Part shown: in pieces, positions 17,925 to 26,899 of the stretch
How positions within the stretch are numbered: the first letter of the stretch is position 1
Layout of the letters: the number at the start of each line of letters is the position of its first letter
Assembly: GCA_030762935.1 (NCBI GenBank)
Contig: CM060883.1
Coordinates: 90,712,001-90,776,000, forward strand
DNA length: 64,000 nt
Direction: 5' to 3'
Origin: Hymenopus coronatus
Taxonomy: Eukaryota > Arthropoda > Insecta > Mantodea > Hymenopodidae
Made by a program: the position numbers and the translations under genes
Notes under the pieces: model-generated
What the model was told of the DNA's origin: nothing
Seen by the model: only the letters and a program-made list of their open reading frames with translations
The model's database searches: none

Positions 17925-18124
17925 TGAATTATTTTATCCATATCGGTGCCGATTTGCAAGTGTTACAATTTATTTCTTTCCCCGAAGCTATCTATCAACC
18001 TATGTGCTTATTTTGCCAGGCCTATCGTCAGTGTTTATTAAATAACAGTTTAATTCCATCTCCTCGATTAATTCACTTTGTTTGTAAGTGTCCTATAGAA
18101 GTATTAAGGCATTGCCTTCCTTAA
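17924..18124 (+). CDS. Small Cys-rich ORF 2 (66 aa), paralogue of ORF 3
   Basis: Starts by TAATG overlap with ORF 1. The core QPMCLFCQAYRQCLLNNSLI contains a CxxC knuckle, and a second cysteine pair lies in FVCKCP. The same core order (SPTCLTCQARRACFINNISI) occurs in ORF 3 next door, so the two arose by duplication or are halves of a repeated zinc-ribbon-like protein. No signal peptide is seen. The stop TAA is followed two bases later by the ORF 3 ATG. The role is unknown; a small metal-binding regulator is plausible. Confidence 0.5.
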   Translation: MNYFIHIGADLQVLQFISFPEAIYQPMCLFCQAYRQCLLNNSLIPSPRLIHFVCKCPIEVLRHCLP

Positions 18125-18126
18125 AA

Positions 18127-18399
18127 ATGTTTTGCGGTACCTCTCAAACTGGCTTCTGCACATTGTGCATGGCCAAACGGTACGACGCCAGAATTTTGCA
18201 ATCCACTTTAAACATGTATACTGTTTACACAGTGTGGCACTCGTCAAATCATAGTAGTTTCTCTCCCACTTGTTTGACGTGCCAGGCTCGTCGTGCCTGT
18301 TTCATTAATAATATTTCCATTGAATACAGGCATTTGCGCTACACAAACCAAGGGCCCTGTGTTCGATGTGGTGGTTACCGACCCCTAATGCGCAATTGA
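18127..18399 (+). CDS. Small Cys-rich ORF 3 (90 aa), zinc-ribbon-like
   Basis: ATG 18127 (MFCGTSQTGFCTLCMAKRYD), two bases after the ORF 2 stop. Three CxxC pairs occur: CTLC, CLTC (in SPTCLTCQARRACF) and CVRC near the C-terminus (GPCVRCGGY). The second pair region is homologous to ORF 2. The arrangement suits zinc binding in a ribbon- or treble-clef-like fold, perhaps nucleic-acid binding. It is the last plus-strand gene of the element. No named family is recognised. Confidence 0.55.
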   Translation: MFCGTSQTGFCTLCMAKRYDARILQSTLNMYTVYTVWHSSNHSSFSPTCLTCQARRACFINNISIEYRHLRYTNQGPCVRCGGYRPLMRN

Positions 18400-18838
18400 T
18401 GTTATCCAATGGCATGGTTTTTTCAAATTGTTTTCCATTTTATATATATATCTTAATTTTGTGTGTGTGTGTGTGTGTATTGTTTGGTATCTTTAATATT
18501 GGGAATTAGTTTTTTCCCTCAACCGATTTTCGAACCTTGTGGTGTTTTTCTTTTTTTTTTTTATTATATGTATATATTTGTGATGGTTTTACGCAATTTG
18601 AATTTTGTGTGTGATTTATTTTTTCTTAATACAATTTGCAAAGAAAGACATTTCTTTTTCTAATCAATTGTTTTTTTTGTATGCCCACACGCACACAGTA
18701 ATAAATTCAATGTTTATATCTTAACTTCCTCATCCGATGTGTATTTCTTTATTTTCACTTATTGTGTTTCTCCTAGCTAGGGTTCCTTTCCCTCTCCTAA
18801 ATATTTTCTTTAGTAGTCATGCAATTTCAACTTCCTCA
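18400..18838. other. Convergent AT-rich intergenic region
   Basis: T-rich DNA between the plus-strand Cys-rich genes and the minus-strand coiled-coil gene, with a short GT run near 18460-18478. AATAAA occurs on the plus strand near 18700 (AGTAATAAATTC), a possible polyadenylation signal. No gene. Confidence 0.5.
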
Positions 18839-19383
18839 TTAATTAGCATCGTATTCCACCTCTTCGTCGTTCCCCTCATCCACACCTCCTCCCCCAGTTT
18901 CCTCACCTTCTTCTTCCCCCTCTTCGTCGTATGTTGTTTCATAATTGGGAAAATTCTCCACCCCGCCAGTGCACGCGTTTTCCAATTTCCCAATCATATG
19001 CTTTAACCCCTTAAATTCCTCAAAAAGTTTAGCTACGTTTCCTTTTATTCTGTTTACCAATGTCTGTTGCTTCGTCACATTCTCATGTTTCTCCTCCAGT
19101 TCTTTTCTCATTCTTTCCATCATCCCTCGCATTTGTCTTACCCTCTCTTCACACTCTTGTTTCTCCTTATTCACCCCCTCATTCTCCTTCTTTACTTCCT
19201 TCAATTTATTCCGCATTCCTTTCTTATTTTTTGTTTCATCGCATTTATTTCCTTTTTGCACCTCTGTGATGCCGCTTTTCTTATACTATTCACCGACACC
19301 CTTCCTACATCCCCACCATTCCCATTACATTCCGAATTTACCTTCAAGCTCCCCTCCGCAGACCACCTAGACGCCCTCTTCAC
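18839..19383 (-). pseudogene. Coiled-coil protein with acidic tail, probable frameshift
   Basis: The 140-aa C-terminal ORF (18839-19261) is a long charged helix (LKEVKKENEGVNKEKQECEE, MMERMRKELEEKHENV) followed by LFEEFKGLKHMIGKLEN and a Glu/Asp/Gly-rich tail (DEEGEEEGEETGGGG). The 61-codon ORF at 19201-19383 overlaps it in another frame and is similarly Lys-rich (RCKKEINAMKQKIRKE), so one gene split by a frameshift near 19220 is likely. It follows the secreted-type gene on the same strand and could be its C-terminal part, joined through a further frameshift or an intron (donor-like GTGAGT at about 19420-19425). Function unknown; the helix suggests oligomerisation. Confidence 0.5.
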
Positions 19384-19426
19384 CCTTCCACTTACTTTCC
19401 TTCCACCACCTAAGTTCAGCTGCCAC

Positions 19427-20044
19427 TCACCATCGCCTCATTTCCCAAACAAAATTTTCATAAAAGTAGGAATTCATCTCATTTACCACACTATACGCCA
19501 TCACAAGTTCGCTTTCCTCCGGAGTCAATTTCCAATCCAATTCCAACCCTTCCGGCAAATCTATCGTTTCCATCAACAAACTACAATCTACCATCTCAAC
19601 AAGAATCGAACTGTTGTCGCTAGCATACATTCTCACCGGTGTTTTATAAAATTCACACCCGGCTTCATCCCTAGCTTCTCCCTTTTCACACCCACATCTT
19701 CCTGTTCAAACATACCCCTCTGGACATTCAAGCTGTCCAAACTTCACTTTCCCGTACATCATCCCTGAACATCTCCGCCCCCTCTGACATCTCGTTATCG
19801 GTTTTAAACAATTATACACGTTTTTAAGTGTACCTAGGTTAATAAAGTCAGAACCAAGCCTACACCCACTGCCTTTGCGGTATACGCATGTACAGTTAGG
19901 CAACAATTCATAACCCTTATCACATCTTGTCACATTTTCCAAATGTCCCGTCTCGCCATTCAACTCGAACCCACACCTCCCAAAACTAACGCAGCTCCTC
20001 TCCGCGCTGGCAACTGCCACCATCATCAACGCTATTACAACCAT
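19427..20044 (-). pseudogene. Secreted Cys-rich protein with signal peptide, nonsense-broken
   Basis: ATG 20044 begins a clear signal peptide (MVVIALMMVAVASA, cleavage likely after ASA). About 12 cysteines follow in spaced pairs (SCVSFGRCGF, NCTCVYRKGSGC, ITRCQRGRRCSG). There are two N-glycosylation sequons (ENVT, PNCT). TGA at 19706-19708 interrupts the frame, which stays open afterwards to 19427 with more cysteines (GRCGCEKGEARDEAGC) and an acidic Leu-rich part. No transmembrane helix is visible. This looks like an extracellular disulfide-rich glycoprotein, which is not part of the ordinary Polinton gene set. It could be a captured host gene, an envelope-like or immune-facing accessory, or a venom-like peptide; no homologue is recognised. 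Confidence 0.6.
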
Positions 20045-20327
20045 CCTTGCAATCTCCCTTTTCCATCCACCACCTCCCCTTTTATACCTTTATCTTCTCC
20101 TATTCACGCCAACCTATCACCAAGCGTTTTATTTCCACCAATCCCCGGCATTCTTTCCTACCCATCCACCATTCACATCGCACCTTATTTTCTCCAATCA
20201 AATCACTACACGTCACTTCCGCATGCCATTTTTACTTCTGCATTTCACACCATTCCCTCTTTTCATCCCCAGCTCCCGTCATCATCACTTCCACACGTTA
20301 ATCCACTTTCGAATTACCCACACTCAC
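20045..20327. other. Right subterminal non-coding region
   Basis: C/T-rich spacer on the plus strand between the secreted-protein gene and the right TIR. The minus-strand promoter of that gene should lie here (GGTATAAAAG around 20079-20088 on the minus strand is a good TATA candidate). No ORF is supported. Confidence 0.5.
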
Positions 20328-20499
20328 ATCCCAGATTAAGCCATTGGATTTATCGATAATCCTTCCGCTCTTGGTGCTAGTTTTCAAATTTACCAACAGC
20401 ACTCTTAATCCGCCTTAATCCGCGGATTAACAGCGACACTAGCGCCCCTAGCGGCAGGATTAACGTTAATCCATTGCTTAATCTGGGATATTAACTACT
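20328..20499 (-). repeat. Right Polinton terminal inverted repeat, foldback structure
   Basis: The reverse complement matches 2197-2367. It ends ...GATATTAACTACT directly before the AACGTA duplication. It has the same internal 14-bp inverted pair and the same two 16-bp palindromes as the left copy. Confidence 0.95.
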
Positions 20500-20505
20500 A
20501 ACGTA
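20500..20505. repeat. Right target site duplication AACGTA
   Basis: Perfect copy of 2191-2196 directly flanking the right TIR. Confidence 0.95.
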
Positions 20506-21114
20506 ATTATGGATGTCTGTGCTCCCGAAAAAACGAAAAAGGGAAATGTTGATATTAGTAATTTTAACGCTTGTTATTCATGCAGCACATGAAGTCAGCA
20601 TGTATTATCTTTAGAACACATTTTTCAATCAATAAAACACATTTATTTTTACCTCTGTCCTCCCGAAGCAAACAAAATTTTGTAACATATGACACAAATG
20701 TTGTAAATACTATTTTGATTCTTCCATATAATACACAGCATGAATCATAGCATGCACGGTTATATGCATATATAGTGTCTGTATCAGATATGTTCAACAA
20801 TTCAGTGCTATTCCTCTACATCTTTTTTTGTATCTCATAATCAAATATAGAGGATAAACACTGAATTTCACATATCCCTACTTGCATATTGTTGTTTAAA
20901 GCAGACACATTCCAATATATTGTTTTTTATAGTACTCTTCAGTTGCGAGGATTCTCATTGTTTTTTTTTTGTTTTCGAAAAAAATTTCTCTGACATTTGA
21001 ATAACACAAATTATCATACATAAGATGTATTTAAAAAAATATGTTTTGAAAGTTTGAGTCACAAAATAGAATCGATGTGAGAGTGCACAACTTAATTTTT
21101 TTTTCTAACACTTG
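20506..21114. other. AT-rich flank, no gene seen
   Basis: Sequence between the Polinton and the second polymerase relic. The open frames are short with no recognisable motif. It may include the end of the second element, but I found no matching inverted repeat by eye. Confidence 0.5.
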
Positions 21115-24100
21115 TCAATTATGCTCAGACCGTGAAGGAATAGAATAATGACCCCAAGCTAAGGTTGAATATGATTGTTGCTGTATGTAACGCTTGGTAT
21201 CGAATCCGCTAAGTGCAATTTTGTTCATTTCTACAGTGTGAACGTCATGCTTATAACTCCTGAAAGTTGTTTGTTTGGCATAATGTGCTTTTTTCATGTC
21301 ATTCAAACACGATAAGTAATCGTCGAATGTTATGTATTGCATTGCAGTCTTCGATACAGCTTTTGATTTCTTTACAAGCTGACTACCATAGCGGAATGCA
21401 TATAATTTAGACCTTAACCCTGGATACTCAGTCATTATTTTTCCCTGTATTTCATCTTTAAAGTGACCTCTTGTTCAACAATGGCATTTTATATACGTTA
21501 TCAGATTGGTAATTGGACGTGTCAAAGTACTGAATATTACTTTTCATGAATTCATATATGTCGCTACTAGTTTCAAACAGAAATGCATCAGTATCTGTAT
21601 AATTTAAAGTTAGATCCTGCTAATTCTTTTTCAGCACGTTATAGTACAAATCGTACATAACTTATTTCGAAATGTCAAGAATTGCCTGCCCAGTATATAC
21701 AGGCTTACACATGAGAATTTCTTCTCTTGCTAGTTCGATTCCTACAAGGTTCTCGTCAAATATTATATATCTCTTAAATGTTTGATGTGATATAAGCTTT
21801 CGTGCCTGTTTCCAACTGGATACAAGACGAAAATCATTGTATTTGCGTACATTTTCGATAAATTTTCCGTACACTGAATTATTACATTTTTTCCATAGGG
21901 TTTGACCAAATTTTCACTTTTCCTCAATACGCTTTGCAGTATTTAAATCGATGTATGGCTTCAGGCAGCATGATTGTTTGTAAGCCACCACTCTATGTAT
22001 ATGTTTTAATTTCATTCCTAATTCAGCACATTGTTGTATATTGCGGTAATGTAATACATAATTTGACTTGTCTGAAAGTGTTGCGAGAAGTTTTTTGTCT
22101 TTATCATTTGGCGGTATCTCGCTCTTTGGACACAATGGAAAATTATTGTGTTCGTCATGTAATTCAGGCGGATACTCGAGATCTAATTCAAGGACGTAAC
22201 CCGTATCTGCATGTTCTGCAACGTTTAAGAAATCTGTTGCATTTATTTCTTCTCTGGTTAACCATCTCAGTTCACTGTATGGCATACTACCTGATTGGGG
22301 AATTGAGTATAAATTATTTATGTCCCAATATGCTAAGTATTTGCTTGGTAAGGTATCATTATACTTTTTCATGTATTTGTTATTGGCTTTAGAATAACGC
22401 TTAGATACTACACAGAGACCTCCCCTAATTCCGGACTCGAAAAACTCGAAAATTTCTTTGTCTGTGATTTCTTGAATTTTTGTAGTCTTTAACATGGCAT
22501 CAAATGCTAAACCTGGAATAGTGTAATAATGACATGGATCAAGTTGATACATATTTAGACACAATTCTCTGAATTTTTCGAAAATATCAGCCAGTATTAA
22601 TGTATCAGTTTTAAGGTATAAACCACTGTATTAACCAAGATTTTTTACATTAAACACTTTCCACACAGTCTGAGCATGTGTGTACTCGACTTGTGTAATG
22701 TTTTCAAAGTGTTTAATAGCTGGTAATGAAGTGTCTTCTAATTTCTCTACATAATCCAAATACGTATAAAGGAATACTCCTTTGCGTCTCATTAGCTGTT
22801 GGTGTACAGGGTTTTGGTACGCCTTGTTTGTAATTTTAAAGTCCTCAGGGCACAACATATCTGCTAGGTTGATCAACTTATCATCCAAGAATCTATAACT
22901 GTCAAGAAATCTGAAATGTATAGTTTTTCCATCAGACGTATATCTCTTACTGAATGACAAATAGTTTTCTGATGTTTGCGAAATGAAATTTATAGGTTCT
23001 TGGTCGTAAGCAAGGTGTTTCACTAGAAAATGCGAATCGTAATTTGATAAGCAATGGAAAAATATTGGGATGAAATTTGGCAACTTTCTATTTAGATTGC
23101 AAGTTTGATGCGCTACGCCTAGAAATAAGCCACTTATGTGATCATGATCTCGAACCCGGGACTTGTCAACGTCAAAATTTTGTTTGCATAGATGACAATG
23201 TTCAGCATTTCTGAATTTAATTTCGTCCTCTTCGGTCATATTTAACTCTTTGCATTCTGAATACACATCAATTACATTGTCTGCAATTGATTTTAATTCA
23301 TTGAAAAAAATCTTGAATTACGTTTTCCCCTCTGAAAAGTTTGAATTTTGACAAGGAGTCGTCATACTGACAAACTAATTTGATAGCTATTGATACTGCT
23401 TCATGCCTATGTATAGATCTGGTCCAACTGCCATCTGTAGACGGCTGACATGACTGAACTTTTGTAAGAATCGACTCGATATCTGCATATATAACGAACG
23501 GAACGGGAGTACACTTGGAAAACGCATTGAATTCAATCGTATCATTCCTACCCCTTTCAGGCATTCTGATAATCTGTTTATCCACACATTTAATTTTGTG
23601 TTTTTCTAAATTTGCTTCAGTTACATAATGCCTTGAACATCCTTCACATATCCACGTCTTGCATTTCCATTTGCTCATCTGACTAGCTAGAAGACGGGAT
23701 AGATCGGTTATTAAGCAATAATGTGACCTGCCTTCGTTAGTAATTCTTAAAAGATTCACATGATGCTGTTTTCGTTCTTCCATTTGGTACGACAGAACGA
23801 TCGAGCATTCATCTACTCCATATACCGTAATTGATATATTACCGTTTTGGTCTTCGAATTTTGGTATTTGGTCAAGTGATGCAGGAAACGTTATTCCACT
23901 GAAATTGAATTCATTAAACATATTGAATTTAGAGTATGAGGTCACTCGATTTCTATTCTGTTTAACAGAATCTACTGATGCCAGCAAGCAATACCCGAAA
24001 CATTTATTGTCACGATTTTTTATGTTAATTACAGCTCTTTTACGCTTCATGAATTCAGGGAGTTTTATAAAGCATCCTGCGTTTAGAGCATCGTATTGGC

Positions 24101-24512
24101 ATGCATTTAGAATTAACGATTGTATCTGAAAAAGCGATTTCGAACTGCTTTTCAGCTCAAATGTTTCAATATTGGAAAGTATGGGTTGTTTAAACGTACT
24201 CTCGTACCATTCACTAATGTTTGTACCTTGTAGGATGGGTTCCATTTTACTGTTGAAACTAAATGACTCAATTACTTCTTTTTCAGGAGTTTGAATTAAA
24301 TACTTACAGACTAAAGTACCGCATAACTTTATACCATACTTATATTGTATCAAATTACTTTGAATTTCGTTCCTAACCAGCGATTTACATGCTTCTAGAA
24401 ATATTTGAGGATCTATAATCTCAACTGTATTTTCTATCTGACTTGTGTAAATTCTGTTTTTGAATGCAGATTCTGTTCTACAGCATTTCAAATTGTGTTG
24501 GGTTTTCTGCAC
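21115..24512 (-). pseudogene. Second protein-primed DNA polymerase B relic (adinto/Polinton-like)
   Basis: Consecutive frame fragments read in order on the minus strand: 24512-23298 (Cys/His finger WICEGCSRHYVTEANLEKH and exonuclease start VIYADIESI); 23266-22631 (endonuclease-VII-like module CHLCKQNF, RDHDHISG, AHQTCNLN, then FHCLSNYDSHFLVKHL); 22564-21914 (DPCHYYTIPGLAFDAML, FESGIRGG, motif A YWDINNLYS); 21874-21662 (FRLVSSWKQARKLI); a 21490-21660 stretch with motif C YTDTDAF; and 21435-21115 (LRSKLYAFRYG, EMNKIALSGFD, TLAWGHY). This is a viral/organellar-type PolB lineage quite different from the Polinton copy to its left. At least four frame breaks make it a pseudogene. Catalytic Asp residues of motifs A and C are retained. 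The first exon may be upstream at about 24585-24690. Confidence 0.9.
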
Positions 24513-25150
24513 TCACCGATTATATTCTGTTATTCCTTGCTGAAACTGAAGCGATGTCCTCTTGAGTTCGAGGTTTCTTCGGCATCAATGCATCTCATTC
24601 GATGTTAGACCAGCTGCACCGTCTCTTGGTATCTGATTTGGTTGGGATCTCGTGCATGTCGTTAGCTGAAATATTGGCATTACAAATTTTAGAAATAATA
24701 CAATTGTTGGCATAAACACATATCTATGTATATTAGCAATTGTATTTTTACATACACACGTATATACGAGAAGCAATTGTATTTTTTTTACCGTCTGAAA
24801 TGATATTGATTTTTTTAAAACAAAGGATATTTAATCTTGGTAATTGTATTAATATTATTGTTTTTTATATTTTTTACCGTTAAGCGTAATTATCATATTC
24901 TATTTTTTACAGTAAAAATTCATCTACTTTTTTGATAAAAGATTATATTTTTTCACACATTCACTTGTTTTTTTTCACTTGCTTTTTGCTCAAACGATAT
25001 TCTTTTTTCAATTATACTTGGATTAACTTAAAATTATTTTTAATTAGTAATTAATTTGAAAGTAAAGCACTTCTTAAATAATCACTACCTTCTTTTCGAA
25101 CACTATATAGCTAATAACATATACATTTATATATTTAAGCAATATATATC
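24513..25150. other. Upstream region of second polymerase, AT-rich
   Basis: On the minus strand an acceptor-like TTTCAG near 24665 precedes a short open stretch (TTCTRSQPNQIPRDGAAG, 24663-24585) that could be a 5' exon of the polymerase gene. The remainder is AT-rich with no gene. Confidence 0.4.
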
Positions 25151-25151
25151 T

Positions 25152-25498
25152 TCGGTCGTCTCCTTATCGCGGTGGTAGCGTTGCTACTTACCAAGCGGGA
25201 GACCTGGGTTCGATCCCCAGTACCAGCGTGGGAATTTTTCCCCCGCTGGGAGACCTGGCCCGGGGTGCACTCAGCCTCGTAAGGTCCCTGGGGGGCCAAT
25301 TGAGGAGCTACTTGATGGAGAAGTAGCGGCTCCAGGTCATGAGGACCGCATTAACCGGCCGGGGGGATTCGAGGCGCTGACCACCTCTCACCCTCCAATA
25401 CTGCACCCCATCCATGACGTCTGTAGTGGACCGAGATGGGGGATTCAGCGGCCGCGCGGTAGGCCAAGGTTCCCCGTGAGCTGTCGTGCCATGGAGTA

Positions 25499-25500
<2 letters not shown>
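25152..25500 (+). mobile_element. tRNA-derived SINE
   Basis: The tRNA-like head has an A-box-like GGTGGTAGCGTTGCTAC (25171-25187) and a B box GGTTCGATCCC (25207-25217). A GC-rich body follows, unlike the surrounding AT-rich DNA, ending before an A-run and (AT)n tail. ATATATATCTTC on both sides is a possible target duplication. It appears to have inserted within the second PolB element. Confidence 0.85.

Positions 25501-25542
<42 letters not shown>
25498..25542. repeat. A-run plus (AT)n tail
   Basis: A run of A followed by about 18 AT dinucleotides, at the 3' end of the SINE. Confidence 0.9.
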
Positions 25543-25928
25543 TCTGTATGAAATTATTTTTAATTTTTCTTTTCTTCTCCTTAGATTAAAGTGGATTTTT
25601 GTAACAGTGTCGTAAAAGAATAATTTTTTTGCTCAAACGATATTTTTTTAATTATACTTAGATTAACGTAGAATAAAGTCAAATTTTGAAACAGTGCTGT
25701 AAACAAAATATATTAGCAACAGATTTTTAGAAAACGTACTTCATTAATTCTTTAATATTCTATCACACGCTAAATTTATTCCTTTTTTATAAAAAGAACT
25801 ATTTTAATTAGTAAGTAATTTGAAAATAAAGCACTTATTAAATAATCACTACTTTTTTAGAAAACTATATAGCTATTAACATTTGAAAAAGAAACGTTGC
25901 ATAAAATAATCAATACTTTTGTTCTTAC

Positions 25929-25982
25929 TTTGGGTTTTTTCTTTACTGCTCTCTCGCTCGGTTTTGGACTGTGTTGACCCAT
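25929..25982 (-). CDS. First coding exon of an unidentified spliced gene (partial)
   Basis: ATG 25982 lies 6 bp after the stop of the spliced KYG/LPxRF-family gene. It opens an 18-codon exon (GQHSPKPSERAVKKKP core, strongly basic) ending at a donor-like AAA|GTAAGA (25928). The basic start resembles that of the spliced EW-motif gene of the Polinton (5596), also preceded by a TCTATTGTTTCAG acceptor nearby. Downstream exons are not recognisable. The SINE at 25152-25500 may have interrupted them. Confidence 0.35.
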
Positions 25983-25988
25983 GTTGTT

Positions 25989-26824
25989 CTACTGAGTAGA
26001 CTGAAACAATAGACATTACACATTCATTATTAGTGTTGTTTGTTTTTTTAATAAATTAAAATTTATTACTGTAACTCGATTTTCTTTGCGTTTTTTACTC
26101 ACTTGGTCAGGTAAAAAAGTCAGTTTATGCTGCTTGTACCCTGAAGGCAACTTTTCTTGTCCTTGATATATCAGCTGAAAACCACCTTTGTTAATGGCGT
26201 CCTTCTGGAGTTGTGTCATCCTTCTGAAGCGTTCAGGCAGAAAGATCTGCGCATCGTCCAGGGTGAGGATCACACGTTCGCCATATCGTGTACTGACCGT
26301 TCGTAACGAATGGATTTGGTGTGGGATATTTTGAGTCAACTCTGCGAGTTTTATTGTAGGTAGTATTCTCACACCCTCCGCTATCGTATTGAGTTCTCCA
26401 ACAATTTGAGCTTCTGTAACATACAACATTAGCAGATTTTTTTCAGACAGTGTCTGAAATTTGACATTGTGTTTAATTTGACATTTTCTTTTTTTCTTTA
26501 AAACTAAGATCTCGAAATACGGTTTCACTTTTCTCATTCAAACATGCATGGAATTATTTTCATTACGATAGCTATGAATTATATAAACACGTTTTTTTTT
26601 CTCAAAATGTCATGCATTATAACATATATTAGAAACGTTTGAATATATACAATGTTTTCATTTAACCTTTCATGTTTTTTTTTCTTTTTTAACTCAAGAT
26701 ATACAACTTCGCTTTACGGTTCAAACATGCATGTTTTTTTACACTCGTACTAAAACGAATATTATTTTTTCTTTATCGAACGATAGTAAGACATGCACAG
26801 AATAAGAAACAACTTACCATTCAT
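25989..26824 (-). CDS. Spliced small KYG/LPxRF-family protein (109 aa), intact
   Basis: Three exons on the minus strand: 26824-26818 (ATGAATG|GTAAGT), 26413-26103 (TATGTTACAG| ... CAA|GTGAGT) and 26000-25989 (TCTATTGTTTCAG| ... TAG). All junctions are GT-AG and the frame is continuous (7+311+12 nt = 110 codons). The protein carries VSTRYGERVILTLDD, IFLPERF and LIYQGQEKL, matching the Polinton gene at 3195-3530, including a very short tail ending in Gln. Introns are 404 and 102 nt. A TATATAAAAG box lies 62-71 bp upstream. Function unknown; the family recurs with protein-primed PolB elements, so a DNA-binding role in replication is a reasonable guess. Unlike the polymerase beside it, this gene shows no damage. 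Confidence 0.75.
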
Positions 26825-26885
26825 GTTGCTGTGATTTTGTCACTGCTTTTTTGCCTTGATACTGCAATATAACATTGTATGACCA

Positions 26886-26895
26886 CTTTTATATA
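26886..26895 (-). promoter_or_regulatory. TATA box (TATATAAAAG)
   Basis: A consensus TATA element on the minus strand, upstream of the ATG at 26824 of the spliced KYG/LPxRF gene. Confidence 0.6.
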
Positions 26896-26899
26896 ATAT

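Larger units (their letters stand above)
2197..20499 (-). mobile_element. Polinton/Maverick-type DNA transposon (virus-like), 18.3 kb
   Basis: The element is bounded by 171-172-bp inverted repeats starting with AG and by a perfect 6-bp target duplication. It encodes the whole Polinton hallmark set: protein-primed PolB, retroviral-type integrase with chromodomain, A32/FtsK-like ATPase, adenain-like protease, double-jelly-roll major capsid and penton-like minor capsid. Core genes lie on the minus strand from 15796 down to 2731. A right-hand module has plus-strand genes (16516-18399) and minus-strand genes (18839-20044). Nine in-frame stops, several frameshifts and a 250-bp inverted insertion in the capsid gene show this copy is no longer autonomous. 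The TIRs remain about 95% identical and the target duplication is perfect, so the insertion is not very old. Confidence 0.97.

Noticed and set aside
18945..19768. Plus-strand hydrophobic ORFs (Phe/Ser-rich)
   Set aside because: Complement of the charged coiled-coil gene, which yields artificial Phe/Ser/Leu-rich frames.
25171..25240. Functional tRNA gene
   Set aside because: A and B boxes are present but the sequence continues into a long SINE body and does not fold into a complete cloverleaf by eye. The same applies to 62625 and 63862.
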